64,000 bases of DNA from Mediterraneibacter massiliensis (GCF_001487105.1 NZ_LN913001.1:1317614-1381613); one strand, 5' to 3'; shown: positions 17,821 through 26,866, counted from the first letter of the stretch. A program made the numbers and translations. The notes: generated by a model not told the origin, from the sequence alone.

Positions 17821-18672
17821 ATGTTAAAAGCAGAGGAAATCAAAGAAAAAATAAGCAATACAATTATTTTGGCTGGGTCAACATTCCGGCAAGACAAAAT
17901 AGCAGCGTATCAACGGGCGATAGCGGAAGAAAAGAATGAAAATAGTAAGTGGGTGCTAGAAACGATTCTGGAGAATGCACTTGCGGCAGAAAAAGCTAAA
18001 AGTCCTCTTTGCGATGACACGGGTATCCCCCATGTTTTTATTGAAATTGGAAAAAATAGAAGTATGACGGGTGAAATGCTGGAAATTATTATGGAAGGAA
18101 TAGAAGATGGGTTAGAGAAACTTCCGGGGCGTCCTATGGCGATTTGTGGAAACGACAGTGAGAGAATTTCGCAGGCGGGAAGATTGAGTCCGAATCCGGG
18201 AGCTGTGTTGCCTGCTCCTTATTTGATAAAACAGGTAGAGGAAGATGTTTTGCGTGTGCATATTATCATGCAGGGCGGCGGACCAGCGATTCGAGCCACG
18301 ACCTATAGAGTTTTCCATAAACATAGTGTAGATGTAGTAGCAGAAGAAATTATAAGCCGCGCTTCAGAAGCTGTGAAACAGTTGGGGTGTACACCGTGTA
18401 CGCTTGCCGTAGGAGTCGGGCGCTCTCATTTTGAAGCAGCCTCTCTGATGATGGAAGCACAAGTGTATGGCACTTATGACAGACAAAATGAGTTGGAAAA
18501 GAAAATTACGGATGGTGTAAATAAAGGTGATATAGGTCCGTTAGGATTAGGAGGAAAAAGTGTGTTGGCCACATTTTTAAAGGTCGGACCACAGAGAGCC
18601 AGTGGAGTGCGGATTGTTTGTATCCGTCCATGCTGTTGCTTTGAACCAAGAATCAGCAGTGTTGAGTTATAA
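17821..18672 (+). CDS. Fumarase/tartrate dehydratase-type hydro-lyase, alpha (Fe-S) subunit, divergent
   Basis: 283 aa, typical of a separate alpha subunit. The three cysteine regions that hold the 4Fe-4S cluster are present: PLCDDTGIPHVF, QLGCTPCTLAVGVG, and VCIRPCCCFE near the C-terminus. GPLGLGGKSV matches the family GPQGLGGKTT. The substrate-site block, normally GGGSENKS, reads GGGPAIRATT, and the end is unusually Cys-rich. Hydration/dehydration of a dicarboxylic-type acid is expected, but these changes argue against plain fumarase. ATG at 17821 has AGGTAGAG upstream; the frame opens earlier, inside the beta gene. Confidence 0.82.
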   Translation: MLKAEEIKEKISNTIILAGSTFRQDKIAAYQRAIAEEKNENSKWVLETILENALAAEKAKSPLCDDTGIPHVFIEIGKNRSMTGEMLEIIMEGIEDGLEKLPGRPMAICGNDSERISQAGRLSPNPGAVLPAPYLIKQVEEDVLRVHIIMQGGGPAIRATTYRVFHKHSVDVVAEEIISRASEAVKQLGCTPCTLAVGVGRSHFEAASLMMEAQVYGTYDRQNELEKKITDGVNKGDIGPLGLGGKSVLATFLKVGPQRASGVRIVCIRPCCCFEPRISSVEL

Positions 18673-18695
18673 AAGGGGTTGGGAAGGGACAAAAG

Positions 18696-20066
18696 ATGTC
18701 AATAACAAAAACGTTAAGCAAATTTATTTACGAATTAGAATATTCTGATTTGTCTGCACAGGTTATAGAAACGACAAAATTGTATATAGCGGATTATTAT
18801 GCAGCATTGGCAGCAGGAATATGGATCAATAAGGAATTTAATGAAAAAGTGACAAGGCTTATACTTGATACAGGCGGAGTAAAAGAAGCTTCGGTATTTA
18901 TGACAACAAAGAAAATACCAGTGGAGCAGGCAGCCTTTTTGAATGCATTGTATGCGCATGGTGCTGATATGGATGATGGAAATCGGAAAGCTATGGGACA
19001 TACGGCAGTCTCTGTGATGTCTGCAGTATTTGCGATAGCAGAAAAATCGGAAGCATCAGGTCAGGATATTATTACTGCAATTAATGCGGGGTATGAAGTG
19101 TGTAATCGCGTTGCTGCGGCAGCACAGCCTGGGTTGGCTCATAGAGGCTTTCACTCTACAGGAACGGCGGGGGCCTTAGGGGCGGCAGCCGCATGTGCAA
19201 AACTTATGAAACTTAATGAAAAAGAGATATATTCTGCCATTTCATTGGCAGCAGTACAGTCAAGTGGATTGATTTTAGTATCAGAAAGCGGCCAGTGCTG
19301 TAAGCCGATTAACCCGGCTAATGCAGCAAAAACAGGAGTTTTTTCTGCAAAATTAGCAGAGCTTGGTATCGACACTCCAAAAAAACCACTAGAGAGTGAT
19401 AAAGGATGGCTGCATGCAATGTCCGAGCATGTAGATATAAAGGAAATTACAGAAACTCTTGGGAAAATATATACAATAGCTGAAAGTTATTTGAAATTAT
19501 ATCCTGCTTGCCGACATACACACTGTGTTATTGATGCGGCATTGGCATTGAGAAAGCATATTTGTGAAAAACAATTTGTGGATAAAATAGAAAAGATTGA
19601 TATTAGCATATATGAAAACGCAATTCGGTATACCGGAACTATAAAATATCCTAAATCAAGTGGAGAAGCGAAATTTTCTTTATATTATGCCTTTGCTAAA
19701 GCATTTTTAGTGGGAAGGTATGGATTTGATGAAATAGAAGAACCTGTAATTTCTGTAGAGGAAAAAGCATTGATCGATAAAATAAATCTTATTCCAGATA
19801 ATACATATGAAGATAAAAGAAGGGGAATAAGAGGCGCAAAGGTTGTATTAACAACAACAGATGGAAAAGTATTTGAAGAAGTAGTTACTATACCAAAAGG
19901 GGAGGCAGGCAACCCTGTTTTTTGGGAAGAAATAGGGCTGAAAGTAAAAACCTGTTTTGCTAAAGAACCAGCTATAAACTATAAAAATGTAATAAAATAT
20001 ATACAAAATTTTGAAAAATTACAAAAATATCATTCTATTAATGAATGTCTTATTTATATTGATTAA
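18696..20066 (+). CDS. MmgE/PrpD family protein (2-methylcitrate-dehydratase-like)
   Basis: 456 aa, close to the family length. N-terminal helical domain with HGADMDDGNRKAMGHTAVSV and NAGYEVCNRVAAAAQP, RGFHSTGTAGALGAAAACAK, and GQCCKPINPANAAKTG, which are the characteristic PrpD/MmgE blocks. The smaller C-terminal domain follows from about residue 270 (LKLYPACRHTHCVIDAALAL). Known members dehydrate 2-methylcitrate or decarboxylate/isomerise related acids such as cis-aconitate. It is the last of the soluble enzymes and is followed after 17 bp by a membrane GT2 gene. RBS GGGAAGGGA. Likely a second hydro-lyase/isomerase step of the same pathway. Confidence 0.88.
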   Translation: MSITKTLSKFIYELEYSDLSAQVIETTKLYIADYYAALAAGIWINKEFNEKVTRLILDTGGVKEASVFMTTKKIPVEQAAFLNALYAHGADMDDGNRKAMGHTAVSVMSAVFAIAEKSEASGQDIITAINAGYEVCNRVAAAAQPGLAHRGFHSTGTAGALGAAAACAKLMKLNEKEIYSAISLAAVQSSGLILVSESGQCCKPINPANAAKTGVFSAKLAELGIDTPKKPLESDKGWLHAMSEHVDIKEITETLGKIYTIAESYLKLYPACRHTHCVIDAALALRKHICEKQFVDKIEKIDISIYENAIRYTGTIKYPKSSGEAKFSLYYAFAKAFLVGRYGFDEIEEPVISVEEKALIDKINLIPDNTYEDKRRGIRGAKVVLTTTDGKVFEEVVTIPKGEAGNPVFWEEIGLKVKTCFAKEPAINYKNVIKYIQNFEKLQKYHSINECLIYID

Positions 20067-20083
20067 GGAGGAAGAATGGGAAA

Positions 20084-21049
20084 ATGTTAATATCGATTGC
20101 AATTCCATGCTATCGTTCCGAAAAGACAATTAGAATGGTAGTAGAAGAAATTCAGACTGCATTTTCAATGAGAGCGGAGTACGAATACGAAATTATTTTG
20201 GTAAATGATGGGTCTCCGGATAATACGTTTAAAGTGATTGAACAGTTATGCCGAGAGGACAATAGGATTACAGGTGTAAATTTATCACAGAATTTTGGAC
20301 AGAGCAGCGCGAAAATGGCAGCTGTTCCATATGTGCATGGAGATGTTATGATTACAATGGATGATGATGGACAGCATCCGGCGGAAGGTATTTTTGATCT
20401 GGCAGAGAAAATACAGGAAGGCTATGACATGGTTTATGCGTATTTTCCGCATAAAAAACATTCTTTGTTTAAAAGAGTGACAAGTTGGATGAATAGTTTT
20501 TTGCTGTCATTAATGAAAGTGAAAGATAAGGATGTTCATGTATCTAGTTTTGTAGCATACAGTGCATTTGCTATTAAAATGATTAAAAACAGCAGAAGCC
20601 CAGTTAACGCATTATCCAGTTATGTACGCAGGTTGACGAAAAAAATAACGGATATAGAAATGGAGCATAAAGAAAGAATAAGCGGAAAAAGTAACTATAC
20701 ACTAGGAAAATTATTCCGGCTGTGGAAAAATGGAATTACAAGTTTTAGTACAAAGGCATTGGGATTATCCATTTATTTAGGAGTAGGTTGTGCAATAGCA
20801 GGTTTCGGGTATGCAATCTTTATTTTTATCAAGAAACTGCTCCATCCAAGTATGCTGATAGGATATGCGTCTAATATGATCGTTATGTTGGTATTGAGCG
20901 GAATTATTATGATACTGCTCGGAATTATCGGCGAATATTTAGGTAAAATATTTTTGATTATGGTGAGACTTCCGAATTATCAGGTCAGGGATGAAATTCT
21001 CAACAAGTATTGTACGAAATATGAAAATAATGTTTATAAAAATAAATAA
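20084..21049 (+). CDS. GT2 polyprenyl-phosphate glycosyltransferase (GtrB/ArnC/DPM1-like)
   Basis: 321 aa. GT-A domain with ISIAIPCYRSEKTI, ILVNDGSPDNT, NLSQNFGQSSAKMAA and TMDDDGQHPAEGI (DxD), then RISGKSNYTLGKLFRLW and two C-terminal membrane hairpins at about residues 230-290, ending with an ELxGKI-like EYLGKIFLI. These proteins charge undecaprenyl phosphate with a sugar from UDP- or dTDP-sugar. The next gene is a GT-C-like membrane protein that could use the product. No GtrA-type flippase gene is adjacent here. ATG 20084 follows AAGGAGGAAGAATGGGAAA. Confidence 0.9.
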   Translation: MLISIAIPCYRSEKTIRMVVEEIQTAFSMRAEYEYEIILVNDGSPDNTFKVIEQLCREDNRITGVNLSQNFGQSSAKMAAVPYVHGDVMITMDDDGQHPAEGIFDLAEKIQEGYDMVYAYFPHKKHSLFKRVTSWMNSFLLSLMKVKDKDVHVSSFVAYSAFAIKMIKNSRSPVNALSSYVRRLTKKITDIEMEHKERISGKSNYTLGKLFRLWKNGITSFSTKALGLSIYLGVGCAIAGFGYAIFIFIKKLLHPSMLIGYASNMIVMLVLSGIIMILLGIIGEYLGKIFLIMVRLPNYQVRDEILNKYCTKYENNVYKNK

Positions 21050-21060
21050 GTGAGGTAGAT

Positions 21061-22809
21061 ATGGAAAAAGAAAGTGATAAGTCTGCCAGAAGAAAAAGTT
21101 TCTTATATGAGACAGAGATAGGACGTTTTCTGGCTGCCGGAGTTATAATTGCCATATTGATGCTTATTATATATCGTATTTTTCCTGTACAGTTTGAAAC
21201 AAATGATGACAGCTCTATGATGAATATATTGTCGGGAAGGCAGACAGGAAATCCAGAAGTAGGGACAATTTATTCTAATATTGTCAGAGATTATGGAATT
21301 AGTTTTTTGTATAAGATTTTTCCTGGCTTCAGTTGGTATACAATAACTACAATTTTACTTTTATACTTTGCGAATGTTATAATTTTAAAAACGATATTTC
21401 GTATTTTTGTAAGTAAGGGATGGACGCTTTGGAAAGGAACTTTATTCTATTTAGTATTTTACTTTTTGTGTATCCATTATAGCATTGTATTTATACAGTT
21501 TACTACTTTGGCGGGAATCTTAGGAGCGGCAGCAATCGCATTGATTACGGGAACTTATTTAAATGAGTCTAAAGCTATACGGATAATAGATGGCATATTG
21601 GCGATATTATTAATATTTGTTTCTTATATTACAAGACCATTGGCTGGAAAAGTTGTGTTGGTCTGCAGCATTTTTGCGATGCTGATCAAGCTGTTTTGTT
21701 CCACAAAAAAAAGTTGGAAACAAAAGGGGATACTGTATAGTACAATATTTATGAGTGCAATCATATTGATAGCCGGCGCTTCCGCTATACATCAAAAATA
21801 TTATGGTGCTGCTGAGTGGAAAGCATATCGAGAATATAATGCGCAGCGGGCGCAGTTCTGCGATTATCCCAGACTTTCTTATGAAGAAGGCCGAAGTATT
21901 TATGAGAAAGCTGGATGGAGTGAAGAACTATATGAGCTGGTAAATGGCTGGTTTTTTATGGATAAAGCAGTCACTAAAGAAAATTTTCAAATTATAAATG
22001 AAGCATATGTAGCAGAACAAAATAGCTTGAAAAATCAGATTATTTCTGGGATTATCACTTTACAGCAATTCCTAATTAGTAATAAACTTGCATTTTATAC
22101 ATTTTTTGGTAGTGTTGTATGTCTGTTAGGAATTACTGCAATAGTGTGCGTAAAAAAAGAACGACGACATTTATTATGGATTTTCAGCGGAATGTTATTG
22201 GGAGGCGGACTACTTTTTTATTTATCTTTTAAAGGAAGAATATTAATAAGAGTATATTTATTGTGTTTAGTTCCGTTATTATGTCTTCTTGTTCTACAGA
22301 TGTTGCTTATGTGCAGCAAAAATTGTAAAATAGAAAAAAGAATAATATTGGGAGTGCTGTGTATATGTGGTATTTTTGCATTTGCAAATATAAAAGAAGT
22401 GAATAAGAAAATGCAGGATCCACTACTTGTTAAAGAGATACAGGAAAAGGCTGTTTTGGATGAGTATTGCGCATCACATCCGGATAATTTGTATATTTAC
22501 GCATTGTCTGTTGTTAGCTCCCGGTATAGTCCGTGGGAAAATGAAAATAGAAATACTACGCTGAATTATTTTTCATGGGGGGGCGCAACCATGTTCTCTC
22601 CGATATATTATGAAAGGTTAGAAGCAAATGGACTTTCAGAGTTATATGCAGATAAATTTTTTGAAGATAATGTGTATTTTGTGAATAATGATAATGCCAT
22701 ATTAAATTCTTTAATAAATTATCTTAGTAAAACATACGATTGTACTGTTAAATATGAAATTGTAGAAAAAGTGGCAGACTGTTCAGTTATAAAATTTTCA
22801 TGCGAGTAA
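21061..22809 (+). CDS. GT-C-like multi-pass membrane glycosyltransferase, putative
   Basis: 582 aa. One N-terminal helix (about residues 25-45) is followed by an outer loop with ETNDDSSMMN, an acidic pair after helix 1 as in GT-C enzymes. About ten helices follow, and a soluble C-terminal domain of about 130 residues contains VVSSRYSPWE and YFSWGGATMFSP. I infer transfer of a polyprenyl-phosphate-linked sugar to a glycan or protein outside the cell, using the lipid-sugar made by the upstream GT2 gene. The exact family is not recognised. It is the last gene of the visibly AT-rich part of the locus. Confidence 0.58.
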   Translation: MEKESDKSARRKSFLYETEIGRFLAAGVIIAILMLIIYRIFPVQFETNDDSSMMNILSGRQTGNPEVGTIYSNIVRDYGISFLYKIFPGFSWYTITTILLLYFANVIILKTIFRIFVSKGWTLWKGTLFYLVFYFLCIHYSIVFIQFTTLAGILGAAAIALITGTYLNESKAIRIIDGILAILLIFVSYITRPLAGKVVLVCSIFAMLIKLFCSTKKSWKQKGILYSTIFMSAIILIAGASAIHQKYYGAAEWKAYREYNAQRAQFCDYPRLSYEEGRSIYEKAGWSEELYELVNGWFFMDKAVTKENFQIINEAYVAEQNSLKNQIISGIITLQQFLISNKLAFYTFFGSVVCLLGITAIVCVKKERRHLLWIFSGMLLGGGLLFYLSFKGRILIRVYLLCLVPLLCLLVLQMLLMCSKNCKIEKRIILGVLCICGIFAFANIKEVNKKMQDPLLVKEIQEKAVLDEYCASHPDNLYIYALSVVSSRYSPWENENRNTTLNYFSWGGATMFSPIYYERLEANGLSELYADKFFEDNVYFVNNDNAILNSLINYLSKTYDCTVKYEIVEKVADCSVIKFSCE

Positions 22810-22840
22810 TGAAGATTTTAGAAAGGAAGCGAAAGAGAAA

Positions 22841-23974
22841 ATGATACCATTTAATATCCCACCATACGTAGGGAAGGAAGAAGCGTATATAAAAGAAGCG
22901 ATCCAAGCAGGCAAGATCTGCGGAGACGGGAATTTTACGAAGAAATGCAGCCAGTGGATGGAAGAAAGTACAGGAAGTAAAAAAGTGCTGCTGACTACCT
23001 CCTGCACACATGCGACAGAGATGGCAGCGCTTCTCTGTGATATCCAGCCCGGCGATGAAGTGATCATGCCTTCTTATACGTTTGTTTCAACAGCGGACGC
23101 TTTTGTGATGCGGGGCGGCATTCCGGTTTTTGTGGATATCCGTCCGGATACGATGAATATAGATGAAAATCTTATCGAGGAAGCGATCACGGACAAGACA
23201 AAGGCAATAGTTCCTGTCCATTATGCGGGAGTCTCCTGTGAAATGGATAAGATTATGGAGATTGCTGAGAAACATCATCTTTTTGTCATCGAAGACGCGG
23301 CTCAGGGAGTTATGAGTACGTATAAGGGACAGGCTTTGGGAACGATAGGAGATTACGGATGTTATAGCTTCCATGAGACGAAGAACTATAGTATGGGAGA
23401 AGGCGGAGCTCTCTTGATCCGGGATGAAGAGAATATAGAGGCAGCAGAGATCATCCGGGAGAAGGGGACGAACAGGAGCCAGTTTTTCAGAGGAATGGTG
23501 GATAAATACACTTGGGTAGAAAAAGGATCTTCTTATCTTCCAAGTGAATTGAACGCGGCTTATCTGTATGCACAGCTAGAGCAGGCGGATAAGATAAATG
23601 CCCGGCGGCGTTCTATTTACAGCATGTATCATGAGCAGCTGAAGGAGCTGGAAGAAGCCGGATATCTGGAGCTTCCGTTTGTGCCGGAAAATTGCGAGCA
23701 CAATGCCCATATGTTTTATATCAAGGTGAAAGATCTGGACGAGAGGACAAGGTTGATTTCTTATCTGAAGGAAAGGGAGATTACGGCTTCTTTTCATTAC
23801 ATTCCGCTCCATACAGCACCGGCAGGCAAGAAATATGGCCGTTTTTCAGGTGAAGACAGGTTTACTACGAAGGAAAGTGAACGATTGCTGCGTCTTCCTA
23901 TGTACTATAGTCTAAAAGACAGTGAAGTAGAGCAGACAGCAGAAACAATCAAGCGGTTTTGGAAAGAAAAATAG
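22841..23974 (+). CDS. wecE: dTDP-4-amino-4,6-dideoxygalactose transaminase
   Basis: 377 aa, very similar along its length to WecE/RffA. Recognisable blocks are IPFNIPPYVGKEE, GKICGDGNFTKKC, PGDEVIMPSYTFVST, VPVHYAGVSCEMD, VIEDAAQGVMSTYKG, SFHETKNYSMGEGGALL (PLP Lys in ETKN), REKGTNRSQFFRG and TTKESERLLRLP. It transfers the amino group of Glu to dTDP-4-keto-6-deoxyglucose, giving dTDP-Fuc4N (thomosamine). The substrate is made by the next two genes' products. Base composition is clearly less AT-rich than the genes to the left. GGAAGCGAAAGAGAAA precedes the ATG. Confidence 0.93.
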   Translation: MIPFNIPPYVGKEEAYIKEAIQAGKICGDGNFTKKCSQWMEESTGSKKVLLTTSCTHATEMAALLCDIQPGDEVIMPSYTFVSTADAFVMRGGIPVFVDIRPDTMNIDENLIEEAITDKTKAIVPVHYAGVSCEMDKIMEIAEKHHLFVIEDAAQGVMSTYKGQALGTIGDYGCYSFHETKNYSMGEGGALLIRDEENIEAAEIIREKGTNRSQFFRGMVDKYTWVEKGSSYLPSELNAAYLYAQLEQADKINARRRSIYSMYHEQLKELEEAGYLELPFVPENCEHNAHMFYIKVKDLDERTRLISYLKEREITASFHYIPLHTAPAGKKYGRFSGEDRFTTKESERLLRLPMYYSLKDSEVEQTAETIKRFWKEK

Positions 23975-23983
23975 GAGAGTGCT

Positions 23984-25060
23984 ATGAGAACATATTTAGT
24001 GACAGGCGGGGCTGGATTTATCGGTTCAAATTATATTCATTACATGTTTCAAAAATATGGAGAGGAGATCCGCATCATCAATGTGGATAAACTGACTTAC
24101 GCAGGGAATCTGGAGAACCTAAAAGAAGTAGAGAAAAGAGAAAATTATATTTTTTATAAAGCAGATGTCTGTGATTCAGAGGCAATACGCGCGATTTTCA
24201 AGCAGTATGAAATCGACCGTGTCGTGCATTTTGCAGCGGAAAGCCATGTAGACCGCAGTATAAAGAATCCGGAGATTTTCGTACGGACCAATGTACTGGG
24301 AACGCTTGTCATGCTGAATGCAGCGAAGGAGTCATGGGAACTGCCGGACGGGACATTTAAAGAGGGCAAGAGATTCCTTCATGTATCTACCGATGAAGTA
24401 TATGGTTCTCTGGGAGAAACAGGATATTTTTATGAAGATACCCCGTATGCGCCGCATAGTCCCTATTCTGCCAGCAAGGCATCTTCTGACATGCTTGTGA
24501 AATCCTACATGGATACATACGGGTTCCCGGCAAATATCACGAATTGCAGCAATAATTACGGTCCTTATCAGTTCCCGGAAAAATTGATCCCGCTTATGAT
24601 ACATAACGCATTGTCAGGAAAAAAGCTGCCGGTATACGGAGACGGACTCAATGTCCGGGATTGGCTGTATGTGGAAGATCATGCCAAAGGGATCGATATG
24701 GTACAGGAAAAGGGAAGGCTTTTTGAAACCTATAATATAGGCGGGCATAACGAAAAGACGAATATAGATATCGTCCATATTATTCTGGAAACATTGTTGG
24801 AATACCTGCCGGAACAAGATTCCAGAAGGAAAAATATCAGGAAAGATCTGATCACATTTGTAGAAGACAGGAAAGGGCATGACAAAAGATACGCCATTGC
24901 ACCGGACAAGATCAGTCAGGAATTAGGGTGGTATCCGGAGACATGTTTTGCAGAAGGGATCAAGAAAACGATCCGCTGGTATTTGGAACATGAAGAGTGG
25001 GTAGACAATGTGACAAGCGGAGAGTACCAGAAGTATTATAAGGAAATGTATCAAGTCTAG
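23984..25060 (+). CDS. rfbB: dTDP-glucose 4,6-dehydratase
   Basis: 358 aa extended SDR enzyme. NAD site TGGAGFIGSNYIHY at residues 7-20, HFAAESHVDRSI, STDEVYGSLG, and the catalytic YSASKASSD (Tyr/Lys) with the family's SPYSASK context; NNYGPYQFPEKLIPLMI and VRDWLYVEDHAKGI complete the match to RfbB/RmlB. It converts dTDP-glucose to dTDP-4-keto-6-deoxyglucose. It is 9 bp downstream of wecE and 12 bp upstream of rfbA. With WecE present and no RmlC/RmlD gene in the window, the branch leads to an amino sugar and not to rhamnose. Confidence 0.95.
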   Translation: MRTYLVTGGAGFIGSNYIHYMFQKYGEEIRIINVDKLTYAGNLENLKEVEKRENYIFYKADVCDSEAIRAIFKQYEIDRVVHFAAESHVDRSIKNPEIFVRTNVLGTLVMLNAAKESWELPDGTFKEGKRFLHVSTDEVYGSLGETGYFYEDTPYAPHSPYSASKASSDMLVKSYMDTYGFPANITNCSNNYGPYQFPEKLIPLMIHNALSGKKLPVYGDGLNVRDWLYVEDHAKGIDMVQEKGRLFETYNIGGHNEKTNIDIVHIILETLLEYLPEQDSRRKNIRKDLITFVEDRKGHDKRYAIAPDKISQELGWYPETCFAEGIKKTIRWYLEHEEWVDNVTSGEYQKYYKEMYQV

Positions 25061-25072
25061 GAGGAAACAGAT

Positions 25073-25942
25073 ATGAAGGGAATCATTTTGGCAGGAGGTT
25101 CAGGAACTCGTCTATATCCGCTTACATATGCGGTTTCAAAGCAGATTTTGCCGGTGTATGACAAACCGATGATTTATTATCCATTGTCGACTCTAATGCT
25201 TGCCGGTATCCAGGATATTTTGATCATCTCCACCCCACGGGATGTCCCCGTTTTTCAAGAACTATTAGGAGATGGTTCCCGTTTTGGACTGTCCATTTCC
25301 TATGCTGTACAGGAGGAACCACGAGGTCTGGCAGAGGCGTTTATCATAGGAGAAACCTTTATCGGACAAGATAGAGTGGCCTTGGTTTTGGGAGACAATA
25401 TCTTTTATGGACAGAGTTTTTCTGACATATTGAAAAAAGTCGTACAGCGGCAAGAGGGAGCCACTATTTTCGGATATTACGTGAAAAATCCAAAAGCATA
25501 CGGCGTTGTAGAGTTTGATGAGGACTATAAGGTGCGCTCCATCGAGGAAAAGCCGGCAAAGCCCAAATCCAATTATGCGGTACCGGGACTTTATTTCTAT
25601 GATAATCAAGTGATCGATATTGCCAAAAATGTGAAGCCGTCAGCCAGAGGGGAACTGGAGATCACAAGTGTAAATAATGTGTATTTACAGCAGGATCAGT
25701 TAAAAGTAAAACTGTTAGGAAGAGGCTTTGCCTGGCTGGATACGGGGACGCCGGAAGCTCTGATCGATGCGGCGGATTTTGTGGCGGCTTTTCAGAACAG
25801 ACAGGGACTGTATATTTCGTGCATTGAAGAGATTGCTTACAGGCGTGGATTTATCGATAGAGAGCAGCTGCTCAAGTTGGCGGAGCCGATTGAAAAGACA
25901 GCATATGGGCAGTATCTTTTAGATATTGCGGAAGGGCTGTAA
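25073..25942 (+). CDS. rfbA: Glucose-1-phosphate thymidylyltransferase
   Basis: 289 aa, standard RmlA length. [18 protein letters not shown] is the nucleotide-binding signature (GGxGTRL), followed by [28 protein letters not shown] (metal-binding Asp), [18 protein letters not shown] and [12 protein letters not shown]. It makes dTDP-glucose from Glc-1-P and dTTP, the first step toward dTDP-Fuc4N. It is the last gene of the wecE-rfbB-rfbA set; a strong intrinsic terminator follows at 26077. RBS AGGAGGAAACAG. Confidence 0.95.
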   Translation: MKGIILAGGSGTRLYPLTYAVSKQILPVYDKPMIYYPLSTLMLAGIQDILIISTPRDVPVFQELLGDGSRFGLSISYAVQEEPRGLAEAFIIGETFIGQDRVALVLGDNIFYGQSFSDILKKVVQRQEGATIFGYYVKNPKAYGVVEFDEDYKVRSIEEKPAKPKSNYAVPGLYFYDNQVIDIAKNVKPSARGELEITSVNNVYLQQDQLKVKLLGRGFAWLDTGTPEALIDAADFVAAFQNRQGLYISCIEEIAYRRGFIDREQLLKLAEPIEKTAYGQYLLDIAEGL

Positions 25943-26076
25943 TAGGCAGTAGAAGGGGAGTTCCCCACGGTTAAAGATACTGCGCAAAACAAGATGTACC
26001 CATGTTTATACATTACCAGTTATTACGGCATGCTATCAGCCGACTTTCGAAATAAATTTTAAAATCAAGGGCACTG

Positions 26077-26112
26077 AAAAACTCTCGTTTTTTTGCGAGA
26101 GTTTTTCTTTCT
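26077..26112 (+). terminator. Intrinsic terminator after rfbA
   Basis: A perfect 11-bp stem (26077-26087 with 26096-26106, AAAAACTCTCG/CGAGAGTTTTT) with an 8-nt loop runs into a T-rich tail. It lies about 135 bp after the rfbA stop and closes the first polysaccharide operon. The A-rich left arm means it may also act on the opposite strand. Confidence 0.85.
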
Positions 26113-26199
26113 TCTATAAAGTATAATGCCTCTTTTCTTCTAGATGTAAATGGTAGTTCGTCAAGAGTTTTTGGGGAATTTTTTAAGGGAAAATTATGA

Positions 26200-26379
26200 A
26201 ACAATTCTATAACACACATATCGAAGTTTTTCAAACTGATCGGCCTCTTGATCGCTGCCTTAATCGCAGTCGGAGTGGTATTCGATGCGGCTGGTGTGAA
26301 AGATGTGCTTTTGGAACTGTTTATTGGACGGCATATATCATACTATACTCTTAATGAAAACAAGGAGGCGATGAAATGA
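26200..26379 (+). pseudogene. Start-less small hydrophobic protein remnant
   Basis: The frame 26200-26379 is open and reads as a plausible short membrane protein (KFFKLIGLLIAALIAVGVV, then FDAAGVKDVLLELF), but it has no ATG, GTG or TTG in a useful place; a stop lies just upstream at 26197. Its TGA overlaps the ATG of the next ORF (ATGA at 26376), which is typical of coupled genes. I read it as the 3' part of a small membrane-protein gene whose beginning was lost in the rearrangement of this junction. Family not recognised. Confidence 0.4.
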
Positions 26380-26866
26380 GTACTATCGAAATGGTTATTC
26401 AGAAATTAGGGTATAATAAATCAGAAAAATTATTCTATTTATCTGATGTGGATAAATGTACTGATTTATCATGGCACGATAGAAGAGTGTTGCTCGAATT
26501 GGCTCCTTATGCTGCTTATATTGTAGATGGCAGTGTATTTACAATTTTTTTTGATGATTTAAATAGTCGGGCTAATCTAGATATCCACGGGAAAATATGG
26601 AATGCACAAATGCCGGTTGTTATCTCTGATGAAGGTAGCTTCATTAAAATCTATAATGGGAAGAGTATGATTGTAGAAGCTGACAGAAAATCAGATTGCG
26701 AGATATTGTTGCATATGATTTGAGTCAGTGTAATGAAAAGAACGCATTTTCGTATTGGAATGTGACTAATAGTTTGTCACTAGACCTTTATGAAAAAAGC
26801 ATGGATAAAAAGAATTTAAATGAATTTTTAACTTGCAGAAAACAGAAGTGTGGCAGAAAGTTATAA
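26376..26866 (+). pseudogene. Frameshifted N-terminal fragment resembling a type II restriction-modification methylase
   Basis: The intact part (26376-26723, 115 aa) begins MSTIEMVIQKLGYNK and contains GKIWNAQMPVVISDEG followed by IKIYNGKSMIV. That is the pattern seen in the N-terminal region of Eco57I-like restriction-modification methylases. The frame then hits TGA, but a different frame from about 26690 to 26866 continues the expected text with RDIVAYDLSQCNEKNAFSYWNV and a Lys-rich stretch (ends CGRKL). So one frameshift near 26690-26710 and loss of the catalytic domain explain the data. RBS AAGGAGG at 26362. The fragment cannot encode a methylase or nuclease. Family is assigned from pattern memory only. 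Confidence 0.55.

Noticed and set aside
22841..25942. dTDP-rhamnose pathway
   Set aside because: rfbA and rfbB alone would suggest it, but there is no rmlC or rmlD in the window, and the adjacent wecE redirects the intermediate to Fuc4N.
26013..26234. 73-codon minus-strand ORF between rfbA and the remnant region
   Set aside because: It runs through the strong intrinsic terminator at 26077-26112 and has no recognisable protein text; it is most likely chance.
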